Assembly (NCBI RefSeq): GCF_022346425.1
Contig: NZ_JAKRCW010000011.1
Span: 1-64,000 of the forward strand
DNA from: Pseudoglutamicibacter albus
GTDB lineage: Bacteria > Actinomycetota > Actinomycetes > Actinomycetales > Micrococcaceae
Direction: 5' to 3'
Length of the DNA stretch: 64,000 nucleotides
Shown: piece after piece, positions 22,765 through 31,020 of the stretch
Numbering within the stretch: the first letter of the stretch is position 1
Layout: each line of letters opens with the position of its first letter
Position numbers and translations under genes: made by a program
Notes under the pieces: generated by a model
Databases searched by the model: none
Seen by the model: the letters and a program-made list of their open reading frames with translations, nothing else
What the model was told of the DNA's origin: nothing

Positions 22765-24180
22765 GTGCTGCACGGCGATTACGGAGTGCTCAGCCCCGCG
22801 TGGGCCGGCAGCCAGGCGGCCGCGATCACGAGTGATCACGCGTTCATCCAGGCACTGCTCGATGTCGAACACGCGTGGTCTGCCGTGCTGGCTGAGGCGG
22901 GGCTCATCCCGCAGGAACACCTCGGTGCGATCACCGACGCCGCTAACGCTGACGATTACGATCTAGCCGCGATCGCCGCTGAAGGTGTGGGCGGCGGCAA
23001 CCCGCTCATCCCCCTGCTGGGCGCCTACCGAGCCAACGTAGCGGAAACGAACCCGGCGGCGGCATCGAGCATCCACATTGGCGCCACGAGCCAAGACATC
23101 ATGGACACCGCGATGATGCTGATCATCAAGCGTGCCGGAGAGCAGACGTTGGCGACGGTCAAGAGTGCGGCGGCCGCGCTCGTGAGCTTAGCCCACGAGT
23201 ACCGGGACACCCCGATGGTGGCCCGCTCTCTGACCCAACACTCGCTACCGGCGACCTTCGGTTGGCGGGTCACCCACTGGCTCCAAGCCCTCGCCCAAGC
23301 AGGCCAGAACCTCGAACAAACACTGACACAAACCGCCCTGCAATGGGGCGGTGCCGCAGGCACCCGGGCCTCCCTCCAAGACTTCCTGACCCGCACCAAC
23401 AGCACCGTCACTGCGGATGAGCTGGTGGCTGACCTCGCGAACAAGCTGGGTCTGCAGAACCCGCCTCCGTGGCAAGCGAACCGGGTACCGGTTCTGGTGC
23501 AGGCGGACTCGTTCGCGCAGGTTGCGGCTGCGTGCGGCAAGATCGCCAACGACGTGCTGATCAGCGTGCGTAGCGAGAACGGCGAGCTCGGCGAGCCTCT
23601 CGCCGCCGGCCGCGGGATCTCCTCAGCGATGCCGCATAAGCAGAACCCGGTTTTGTCCGTGCTCATCAAGAACGCGGCCCTCACCGCCCCGCAGCTGCTC
23701 GCCCAGGTCTATACCGGGGCGGTCGCCAACGTGGAGGAACGCGCCGATGGCGGCTGGCACACCGAATGGGAGGCGCTGCGTGGACTCGTGCGCACCAGTG
23801 GTGCGGCAGTAGAGAAGACGCACGAGCTGGTCTCTGGCCTGCGTGTTTTCCCGGACCGTATGACACAGAACTTGGCCCGCCACGGTGAGCTTCTGGCGAC
23901 CGAACGCATGGTCGCGCATCTTGCGCCGCGGCTCGAAGAGCGCGGTGTTGCCGATGCGGGGCAAGGCAAGAAGTACCTGCAGGGGCTGATCTCGCGCGCA
24001 CTCACCGAAGGTGCGGCCGGGGAAACCCAACTGAAACCTCTCTTGCTGGCGGAGTTGCCGGCGGAAGTTGTGACCGAATCAGAACTGAACAACTTGCTGG
24101 ACCCTTCGGCCTATACGGGGGATGCCGCCACGCTCGTTGACCAGATCACCTCGACCTATATTGACTGGAGTCATTCATGA
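22765..24180 (+). CDS. pcaB: 3-carboxy-cis,cis-muconate cycloisomerase
   Basis: A 471-aa fumarase/aspartase-superfamily enzyme that cyclises 3-carboxymuconate to 4-carboxymuconolactone. It has the superfamily signature SSAMPHKQNP (near residue 290), HIGATSQDIMDTA near 109-121 and QWGGAAGTR. GTG 22765 is chosen because GAGGAG (22751-22756) lies 8 bp before it; ATG 22759 is only 2 bp from that site and would add two residues. Its stop overlaps the pcaL start in ATGA. Confidence 0.93.
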   Translation: MLHGDYGVLSPAWAGSQAAAITSDHAFIQALLDVEHAWSAVLAEAGLIPQEHLGAITDAANADDYDLAAIAAEGVGGGNPLIPLLGAYRANVAETNPAAASSIHIGATSQDIMDTAMMLIIKRAGEQTLATVKSAAAALVSLAHEYRDTPMVARSLTQHSLPATFGWRVTHWLQALAQAGQNLEQTLTQTALQWGGAAGTRASLQDFLTRTNSTVTADELVADLANKLGLQNPPPWQANRVPVLVQADSFAQVAAACGKIANDVLISVRSENGELGEPLAAGRGISSAMPHKQNPVLSVLIKNAALTAPQLLAQVYTGAVANVEERADGGWHTEWEALRGLVRTSGAAVEKTHELVSGLRVFPDRMTQNLARHGELLATERMVAHLAPRLEERGVADAGQGKKYLQGLISRALTEGAAGETQLKPLLLAELPAEVVTESELNNLLDPSAYTGDAATLVDQITSTYIDWSHS

Positions 24181-25409
24181 GTGCACCGAACATCGTTGCC
24201 GTCCAACTCACCGAAGCCGACGAAAACAAGCCCCTCCTGTTGGTAGGGCCGGGTCTAGGTACGGGCGTCGAGGCGCTCTGGAACCTGTGTGCCGAAGAAC
24301 TCGCTACCGATTTCGAAGTGATCGGCTACGATCTGCCAGGGCACGGCCGCTCACCTGCTGCATCGGACGAATTCACCCTCGAAGAACTCGGGGACGCCGC
24401 CGCTGAGATCATCGCCGAACAGGCCGCTAGCGGCCGGAAGGTTTTCTTCGCCGGGGTTTCCGTCTCCGGCGCGGTTGCGCTCGAGCTCGCCCTGAAGCAC
24501 GGCGATAAGTTCGCTGCGGTCGCACCGATCTGCTCGGCAGCTAAGCTCGGCACCGCCGAAGCGTGGCAGGAACGCGCCGACCTGGTTTCTAGGGCCGGGA
24601 CCCCGACGATGGTGACCGGTTCCGCGCAGCGCTGGTTCGCCCCAGGCTTCATCGAGGAGCATCCGGAGCGGACCACCAACCTGCTGCACACCCTGCAGAA
24701 CGCTGACCGGTTCTCCTACGCATACACATGCCTCGGTTTGGCCGGCTACGACGTGCGTGACCGTTTGGGTCAGATCAAGATCCCGGTTCTCGCTATGGGT
24801 GGCGCGGTGGACCCGGTGTGCCCACCGGAAGACATCGAATTCATCGCCGCCAACGTCCCGAACGCTACCGCGGTGATCATCGACGACGCCGCCCACCAGG
24901 CACCACTCGAGAAGCCGGAAGAGACCGCGGCCGCCCTGCGCGAGCACTTCCTCAGCTCCGGCAAGAACGGTGCGGCATCCAACGGTGGCGCGGCCCAGGA
25001 TGGCGTGGCGACGAACGGTGACGCGACGTTGCAGGAGGTTTTCGATAACGGCATGAAGGTGCGCCGCGAGGTGCTCTCCGATGCGCACGTGGACCGCGCG
25101 AACGCGAATAAGGACGAGTTCAGCGAGGACTTCCAGGACCTCATCAGCAAGTATGCGTGGGGCACGATCTGGACCCGCCCTGGCCTGGATCGGCGCATGC
25201 GTTCGGCCGTGACCCTGACCGCGATGGTCGCAGGCGGTTACTGGGAAGAGCTCGCGATGCACGTGAAGGCCGCCCGCCGCAACGGGGTCACCGTCGAGGA
25301 GATCAAGGAAATCCTGTTGCAGACCGCGATCTACTGCTCGGTACCGGCCGCCAACGTCGCTTTCAAGACCGCGAAAGAGGCCCTCGCCGAATTCGACGCC
25401 GAACAGTAG
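24177..25409 (+). CDS. pcaL: PcaL: enol-lactone hydrolase / 4-carboxymuconolactone decarboxylase fusion
   Basis: A 410-aa bifunctional protein, known from other actinobacteria. Residues 1-260 are the PcaD alpha/beta hydrolase with DLPGHGRSPAA, nucleophile elbow GVSVSG, and DDAAHQAPLEKPEE near the catalytic His. Residues about 285-410 are the PcaC decarboxylase (FQDLISKYAWGTIWTRPGLD, AIYCSVPAANVAFKTAKE). They are joined by an Ala/Gly/Asn-rich linker at 262-282. The elbow departs from the common GxSxG, having Ser instead of the final Gly. ATGA-coupled to pcaB. The product is beta-ketoadipate; the later pcaIJF genes are not in this window. Confidence 0.94.
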   Translation: MSAPNIVAVQLTEADENKPLLLVGPGLGTGVEALWNLCAEELATDFEVIGYDLPGHGRSPAASDEFTLEELGDAAAEIIAEQAASGRKVFFAGVSVSGAVALELALKHGDKFAAVAPICSAAKLGTAEAWQERADLVSRAGTPTMVTGSAQRWFAPGFIEEHPERTTNLLHTLQNADRFSYAYTCLGLAGYDVRDRLGQIKIPVLAMGGAVDPVCPPEDIEFIAANVPNATAVIIDDAAHQAPLEKPEETAAALREHFLSSGKNGAASNGGAAQDGVATNGDATLQEVFDNGMKVRREVLSDAHVDRANANKDEFSEDFQDLISKYAWGTIWTRPGLDRRMRSAVTLTAMVAGGYWEELAMHVKAARRNGVTVEEIKEILLQTAIYCSVPAANVAFKTAKEALAEFDAEQ

Positions 25410-25462
25410 GCCTGCCTGAGGCAACGGCGGCTGCACGCCAACCGGCTCGCGGCCGCGGGCTC

Positions 25463-27049
25463 TTAGGGGATCGCGGAGTACACAGCTAGGTCGCGGACGT
25501 CACCGCGCAGAACTTCGCCGTTGCGGCGAACGCCTTCGTAAGTGAGTCCGGCTTTTTCTGCGACCCTGCGGGAGGCGCGGTTGCCCGGGTGAACACACAG
25601 TTCGACCCGGGCGGCCCCGCGCTCCAGAGCCCATGCCGTCACCAACCGGACCGCCTCCGTCATGAGGCCGCGTCCACGCGCCCACGGGGCGGTCATGTAG
25701 CCCAAAGAAACATAATGCTCGTTGTGGACTCGTAGCTCGATCTGCCCCATCAACCGGCCGCACTCTGGCCCGTCGGGGACGGTGATAACCCAACGCGTTC
25801 CCGGCGACTGGGTGCACCATTCCAGCGCCATCTCGCGGGTATAGTCCAGCGGCACCCGCGTCCACTCGACCACCGCAGGGTCTTGGCATGTGGCTAAAAG
25901 ATCGTCTACATCGTCAGCTCGGAAATGACGTAGCACCACACCACCGCCGGACAGCTCGGCCGCCTCACTCTGGGTGCGGTCGCCGTTTAGGGCCGCGGTC
26001 AGAAGCTCGGTCATGTTCTGTTCGGTTACAGCCACAGGGTTCGATGCCGGGGCCGCCTTGAGCACGCGCTCCACGGCCTCCGGAATGCCTTCTGCTGTGA
26101 AGCCGTAGTCAGCCAAACGGGTCGGCGCATTCACTGCCTCATACAACTCACGCAGAGCATTCACCGCGGCAGCAGCCGGGTCACTAGATACTTCCCCGCC
26201 GAGTGCAGCCGCCAAGCGGCCAGCGAGCTGCGGCACCGCTGGGGCGTTGAGCCCCAAAACATACGGCAACACGGTCGCGTGGGTTTGGGCATGCGGCAGA
26301 TCGAACGTGCCACCCAGCACGTGGCAGATCTTGTGATGCAGACCAGAACCCGCACCAGCGAAAGACACCGCCGCCAAATAACAGCCGTAGAGGGCCTGCT
26401 CGCGCGCATCCATGTCATCGGCATCGGCCACAATCCCACGCAGAGCCAACGCCAACGCACGCGCACCTTCAAGCGCGAGCGCCTGGTTGATCGGGTCAGT
26501 GCGCGGTGCCCACAATGAATCCACGCAGTGAGCCATACCGTTCAAACCTGACGCGACTGACATCTCCACCGGCAGCGTCTTAGACAGCTCGGCGTCATAG
26601 ATGACCGTGACCGGCAGAACCTTTTCGTCCACACCCGTGGTCTTGGTGCGGTCCTCGGTCAGCCCCCACACGTTGGTCGCCTCAGAACCTGCATACGTGG
26701 TCGGGATCGCGATCACAGGGATCCCGGTGGTCAACGCGACAGCCTTCGCAAGCCCCGTCGTGGAGCCGCCACCCACCGAAACCAGAACATCCGCATCCGC
26801 CTCACCGGCCGCGGCGCGTGCACGTTCAGCAACCTCAACCGGAACGTGCATCACCACCTCGTCCCACCACACGGCGGGGGTGACCTTAGCGGTTGCTGCC
26901 TTAGCGAGTTCGGTTTCGAATTCGCCGGCGATCACCATAGGGCGGAACGCGCCCAACCGTTCAAGCTCGGCCGCCAAGTGTTCGGCGGCCTGGCCCGTAC
27001 CGAACAGCACACGCTGCCCCAAGGTGGTGTGTTCAAAACTCATAGACAT
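25463..27049 (-). CDS. Maleylacetate reductase fused to a GNAT acetyltransferase
   Basis: A 528-aa two-domain protein. Residues 1-365 are an iron-alcohol-dehydrogenase-fold maleylacetate reductase: VSVGGGSTTGLAKA (NADH), IPTTYAGSEATNVWG, GLNGMAHCVDSLWAP, and GLHHKICHVLGGTFDLPHA. This family reduces maleylacetate to beta-ketoadipate. Residues about 375-528 are a RimJ/RimL-type GNAT domain (VVLRHFRADDVDDLLAT, GYMTAPWARGRGLMTEAVRL, NRASRRVAEKAGLTYEG). One open frame crosses the junction, with no internal Shine-Dalgarno seen. It converges on pcaL. No hydroxyquinol dioxygenase is in the window. GNAT target unknown. Confidence 0.88.
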   Translation of the reverse strand: MSMSFEHTTLGQRVLFGTGQAAEHLAAELERLGAFRPMVIAGEFETELAKAATAKVTPAVWWDEVVMHVPVEVAERARAAAGEADADVLVSVGGGSTTGLAKAVALTTGIPVIAIPTTYAGSEATNVWGLTEDRTKTTGVDEKVLPVTVIYDAELSKTLPVEMSVASGLNGMAHCVDSLWAPRTDPINQALALEGARALALALRGIVADADDMDAREQALYGCYLAAVSFAGAGSGLHHKICHVLGGTFDLPHAQTHATVLPYVLGLNAPAVPQLAGRLAAALGGEVSSDPAAAAVNALRELYEAVNAPTRLADYGFTAEGIPEAVERVLKAAPASNPVAVTEQNMTELLTAALNGDRTQSEAAELSGGGVVLRHFRADDVDDLLATCQDPAVVEWTRVPLDYTREMALEWCTQSPGTRWVITVPDGPECGRLMGQIELRVHNEHYVSLGYMTAPWARGRGLMTEAVRLVTAWALERGAARVELCVHPGNRASRRVAEKAGLTYEGVRRNGEVLRGDVRDLAVYSAIP

Positions 27050-27168
27050 GCTGGAAGCCCTCTCGAAGCCCTACATATAGGTCTTCAATATTCCAGCAGA
27101 CTCTGCGCTTATCTGGCACCCCTCGAAATCTTTAGCGCTCTCAGAACCGCTAGCAGTCCTCCGAACCA

Positions 27169-28515
27169 CTAGCAACCCTTCGAAGCCGCTGCCTTGGCCG
27201 CCTTGAGGGACTTCTCTGCGGCAGCCACATCGGCCTGAGCCGCGTTCAGTGCCTTCTGAGCTTCAGCGACCTTGCCCTTGCCGCTGACAAGATAGTTCTC
27301 GTACGCGGAGATCAGCACGGCGTACTCGCCCGTGGTGTAGGACGGTGCGTTGCGGTCAGCGTTCATGTAGTTCTTGGTGTCGAAAACCTGGCCGTGAGCG
27401 ATGCGGTAGGTGGTTCCCGGCTTATCGACAACCGCGAAGCCCGTCACCGTGTACCGACGGTCCGTGAGGTTCAGGTAGTGGCCGACGTCGTGGAACGCAG
27501 CCTTCTTCTTCTTCTTGTACAGCTCTTTTTCCTTGCTGTACCAGCCCTTGAACGGGTCACTGCTTCCCCACGAAAGGTTCTCGGCAGGGACGATGTGGCC
27601 CCGGTGGCCCATATGCGCGTGGGAGGCGTTGGTCTGAACCTGGGAACCCGCCATCAACAGTGAATTGATCTTCAGGCTACCCCCGCCCGGGAAGACCTCG
27701 TCGCTACTGCGCAACGCGTTACCACGGTCGATGTGCCGCAACGTGGCCTTGAGGTTCTTCAAGGTCGTGGCGTCACCTGGCTTATTCAGCTCGGTCTTTG
27801 CGAGGAACTTGCCCGCTTGGTCGGTCTTGTTGTTGAAGTTGTGCTTCTTGCCTTTGGCGTCCGTGTACCCGCCGGTGGTCAGCAACTGGTAAGCGCGATT
27901 CGCGTCAGCATCGTTCTTTTGAGCACCAAGCCAACGGAAGAAACCAGCGGTACCCAGCTTCTCGTCCTTGATGGCCTGCTGCGCGCTCTTCTGCGCGGCC
28001 CCCACAGCAACCTGGTGCGAGTTCTGCGCCGCACGTGCGTTATCGAGCTTCTTCTGCGCGGCAGCTACCGCAGACTTACCCTCAGCCGCATCGCATGTAG
28101 CGCCACGCTGGGCCTTCGGCTTGCTCGTAGACTGCTGGGTTGTACCGGCACTCGACTGCGGTTCATCAGACTTCTTCGCAGCGTTGCCCTCAGACTTTTT
28201 CTCAGCCTTTTCCCCAGTGGCCTTCTCAGAACCCTCCGCCGCGTCGCCGTCCTTGGCATCATCGGCGGCATCCGGGCTCTTCTTCGCCTCGGTGCGCTGA
28301 GCCTGGGCCTCGGAGGCTTCCTCAGCGGAAGTCTCCTCCGCCAGTGTTTCCTTGGCCTCAACCAGATCATTCTCCGACGGCTGAGCGTCAGCCTTCTGCG
28401 TGTTCGCAGCAGGCGAGTTCCCATTCGAAACGGCAATGGCGATTCCGCCGAATGCCACCCCACCAATCAATACGCCAGCGGTAATCGCGCCAGCAAGGCG
28501 TTTAGAGATCGCCAC
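27169..28515 (-). CDS. Secreted CAP/SCP-domain protein with flanking coiled coils
   Basis: A 448-aa exported protein. An N-terminal signal or anchor segment (AGAITAGVLIGGVAFGGIAI, about 8-27) is followed by ~100 residues of Glu/Lys/Ala-rich low complexity. An alanine-rich heptad region follows (KSAVAAAQKKLDNARAAQ), then a CAP domain (about 270-400) with ASHAHMGHRGHI, ENLSWGSSDPFKGWYSKEKE, FHDVGHYLNL and VTGFAVV. A second heptad region (AQKALNAAQADVAAAEKSLK) ends in SKGC. GTG start at 28515 with AAGGGGA. It probably acts in the envelope or outside the cell; enzymatic activity of CAP domains in bacteria is largely unknown. Confidence 0.8.
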   Translation of the reverse strand: MAISKRLAGAITAGVLIGGVAFGGIAIAVSNGNSPAANTQKADAQPSENDLVEAKETLAEETSAEEASEAQAQRTEAKKSPDAADDAKDGDAAEGSEKATGEKAEKKSEGNAAKKSDEPQSSAGTTQQSTSKPKAQRGATCDAAEGKSAVAAAQKKLDNARAAQNSHQVAVGAAQKSAQQAIKDEKLGTAGFFRWLGAQKNDADANRAYQLLTTGGYTDAKGKKHNFNNKTDQAGKFLAKTELNKPGDATTLKNLKATLRHIDRGNALRSSDEVFPGGGSLKINSLLMAGSQVQTNASHAHMGHRGHIVPAENLSWGSSDPFKGWYSKEKELYKKKKKAAFHDVGHYLNLTDRRYTVTGFAVVDKPGTTYRIAHGQVFDTKNYMNADRNAPSYTTGEYAVLISAYENYLVSGKGKVAEAQKALNAAQADVAAAEKSLKAAKAAASKGC

Positions 28516-28688
28516 AGTTGTTCCCCTTCACAAAAGTTCGCAGCACAGCCATCATCTATAGCACCCGAAACAGGCATAACGCCAGGCGTGTCCGTGATCT
28601 CGGACAGGGGCGAAAATCTGGGGATATTTGTAAGTTCAGACCTATCTTCAGCTCAGCAAACGGCCATACTTCTTGGGGTGCGCATAGC

Positions 28689-29594
28689 TTAAAAATCGTC
28701 CAGGGTCACGATGCGTACCGCGCCTTCCTCAGCGGTGTCCACGAGCCGCTTGCGCATCACTTCGATCGCTTCCGGATTCTGGTCAACCAACAAGAACTTC
28801 CGGCCCAACTCCCGCGCCGCAGCGCCCGTCGTTCCGGAACCGCCAAAGAAATCCAGAACCGTATCGCCCGGCTTGGAGCTCGCCGCGACAATACGCCGCA
28901 AAACACCCAACGGCTTCTGCGTGGGATACCCCGTTTTCTCTTTACCCATCGGAGAGACGATCGTGTGCCACCACACGTCAGTAGGTAGCTTCCCGCGTTC
29001 CCGCTTCTCCTTAGTCACCAGCCCAGGCGCCATATACGGTTCACGGTCAACCTCATCGGAATCAAACCAGTACCGCGACGGATCCTTGACATACACCAGG
29101 ATGTTGTCGTGCTTAGCGGGCCACCGTTTAGTGGTGCGCGCCCCATAGTCATAAGCCCAAATGATCTCGTTCAGGAACCCCTCACGCCCGAACAAGCCAT
29201 CCAATAGAACCTTCGCGTAATGCACCTCCCGGTAATCCAGGTGCACATACAACGTCCCATCCGGGCTCAACAACCGGTACGCTTCCGCCAGGCGCGGGCC
29301 CAGAGAATCCCAATACTGCGCAAACGCATCGTCATAAGCCAACGCCGCCCCACGTAAGGTCACATACGAATGCCCTCCAAAACCGACGCGGTCCCCCACC
29401 TCATCCGCACCCGCTCGCTGAGTACGCAGCGACTGCCTGGTCTGCTTACGGCCCGTATTGAACGGCGGGTCCACATAGATCAGCCGGAAACTCTCATCCG
29501 GTAGCTGCCGCAAGACCTCGAGGTTATCCCCCAATACGATCGTGTCTGGATCCCCCGGCTCCCACACCGCGCCGCCATCAACTTGTTCCGTCAC
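28689..29594 (-). CDS. Orphan site-specific DNA methyltransferase (beta-class, N6A/N4C)
   Basis: A 301-aa SAM-dependent DNA methyltransferase. The catalytic motif IV is YVDPPFNTGRK near residues 40-50, with GDNLEVLRQLPDESF before it, and the SAM-binding motif DFFGGSGTTGAAARELGRKF stands at the C-terminal side (about 247-266), the beta-class order. YPTQKPLGVLRRIV is also typical. No restriction enzyme gene is adjacent, so it is an orphan, either a regulator or a relic. Recognition sequence not predictable. ATG start. Confidence 0.9.
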   Translation of the reverse strand: MTEQVDGGAVWEPGDPDTIVLGDNLEVLRQLPDESFRLIYVDPPFNTGRKQTRQSLRTQRAGADEVGDRVGFGGHSYVTLRGAALAYDDAFAQYWDSLGPRLAEAYRLLSPDGTLYVHLDYREVHYAKVLLDGLFGREGFLNEIIWAYDYGARTTKRWPAKHDNILVYVKDPSRYWFDSDEVDREPYMAPGLVTKEKRERGKLPTDVWWHTIVSPMGKEKTGYPTQKPLGVLRRIVAASSKPGDTVLDFFGGSGTTGAAARELGRKFLLVDQNPEAIEVMRKRLVDTAEEGAVRIVTLDDF

Positions 29595-29665
29595 CTACAC
29601 GCCCTTCGCCGCCGCACACGCCACTGCAGATCCGCTGACACTGCACAACTGCTAGCTTAGACACC

Positions 29666-30898
29666 ATGCGTACCCCCGTACCGGATTACCTCCACGACAT
29701 CATGGAGTCCTGCATCGACGACGGCGAAGTCGCCGGCTACATCCCCGAACTCGCCAACGCGAACCCCAACACGTTCGGTATCGCGTTGTGCATGGATGAC
29801 GGCACCGTGTATGAGGTCGGCGATTATCAGCATGAATTCTCGCTGCAATCCGCCGCTAAACCTTTCGCTTACGCGCTCGCTGTTGAACACCTCGGGCCCG
29901 ATGGGGTCGAAGAGCACGTGGGCGTGGAGCCGTCCGGTGACGCGTTCAACTCCGCTTCCGTTGACGCTAAAACGGGTAAGCCCAGCAACCCGATGATCAA
30001 CATCGGCGCGATCACCACCTACGCACTAACTGGGCCAATCAGCCTCACACGTGCGGAACGCTACGAGAACGTGCGCCTCGGGATGTCCCGCTTTGCAGGG
30101 CGTGATCTCGAACCGGACATACCCGTCTATGAATCGGAGATGGCCAACGCGTGGCGCAACCTCTCGCTCGCCTATCTTGTGCGTTCAACCGGGCACTTCA
30201 CGCTGCCACCGCACGATGTTGTGGACGGCTACACCAAAGTCTGCTCCCTTAAAGTCACCCCGCACGACCTCGCCGTGATGGGCATGACGCTTGGCAACGG
30301 CGGGATCAACCCCATAACCCAAGAACGTGTGGTCAGCGAAGACACCGCCCAACGCGTGCTGTCCGTGATGTCGACCTGCGGAATGTATGACGCCTCAGGC
30401 GACTGGATGACCGACGTCGGCATCCCCGCTAAATCCGGGGTCTCCGGCGGCATCGTCGGCGTGCTGCCGGGCCAGGCATCGCTCGCGACGTTCTCGCCGC
30501 GGCTAGACACCTACGGCAACTCCGTGCGCGGCCTGCAAGCGTTCACGCGCTTGTCTCAAGATCTGGGCCTGCACATCATGTCGCTACCACCCACCGGCGA
30601 ATCCACGGTCCGTTCCGTGGCCCGCCACGACCAAGGCGACGGCCCCGAACTCCATGTGGAAATCCAAGGCCCGCTGCGGTTCTCGTCTGCCGAACGCGTC
30701 ATGCGTACCCTTGCCGCCCTCCCGGTCGGCGAGGAACCCGTGACCCTCGACGTCTCCCGCGTCGGTTCCGCCGACCGAATCAGTGTGCGCATGATCCACG
30801 AATCCATGCACCGCCTCCACACCGACGGCCACCAAGTCATGGTCCGCGACCCCAACGGCGTACTGCGCGACCGCTGGGACTACAACTGGGAAGAATAA
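29666..30898 (+). CDS. glsA: Glutaminase A with C-terminal STAS-like domain
   Basis: A 410-aa enzyme hydrolysing glutamine to glutamate and ammonia. The beta-lactamase-like fold shows the catalytic Ser-x-x-Lys as SLQSAAKPF near 58-66, NPMINIGAI near 110-118, and PAKSGVSGGIVGVLPGQ near 252-268. Residues about 320-410 form an anti-sigma-antagonist-like (STAS) domain (EPVTLDVSRVGSADRISVRM), a known arrangement in actinobacterial glutaminases. ATG start at 29666. Downstream is hutG, so the pair may serve nitrogen release. Confidence 0.93.
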   Translation: MRTPVPDYLHDIMESCIDDGEVAGYIPELANANPNTFGIALCMDDGTVYEVGDYQHEFSLQSAAKPFAYALAVEHLGPDGVEEHVGVEPSGDAFNSASVDAKTGKPSNPMINIGAITTYALTGPISLTRAERYENVRLGMSRFAGRDLEPDIPVYESEMANAWRNLSLAYLVRSTGHFTLPPHDVVDGYTKVCSLKVTPHDLAVMGMTLGNGGINPITQERVVSEDTAQRVLSVMSTCGMYDASGDWMTDVGIPAKSGVSGGIVGVLPGQASLATFSPRLDTYGNSVRGLQAFTRLSQDLGLHIMSLPPTGESTVRSVARHDQGDGPELHVEIQGPLRFSSAERVMRTLAALPVGEEPVTLDVSRVGSADRISVRMIHESMHRLHTDGHQVMVRDPNGVLRDRWDYNWEE

Positions 30899-30938
30899 AC
30901 CGCCCACCCATCAACCGTCCGCCTACAAGCAGGCCGTC

Positions 30939-31003
30939 CACTGAGTCAACCAGCCAGTGAGTCAGCCAACCGCTGAGTCAGCCAACCCACTGTGTCGGTC
31001 AAT
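30939..31003. repeat. Tandem repeats, CTGAGTCAGCCAAC unit
   Basis: Four about 16-bp units starting near 30939, 30955, 30971 and 30988, sharing CTGAGTCAnCC. They fill most of the gap between glsA and hutG. Confidence 0.7.
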
Positions 31004-31020
31004 ACAGAGAGCAGGTCACG

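Noticed and set aside
25410-25462. GC-rich near-palindrome between pcaL and the maleylacetate reductase as a bidirectional terminator.
   Set aside because: The stem around CGCGGCCGCGG is short and imperfect and neither side has a T-run, so I could not support it.
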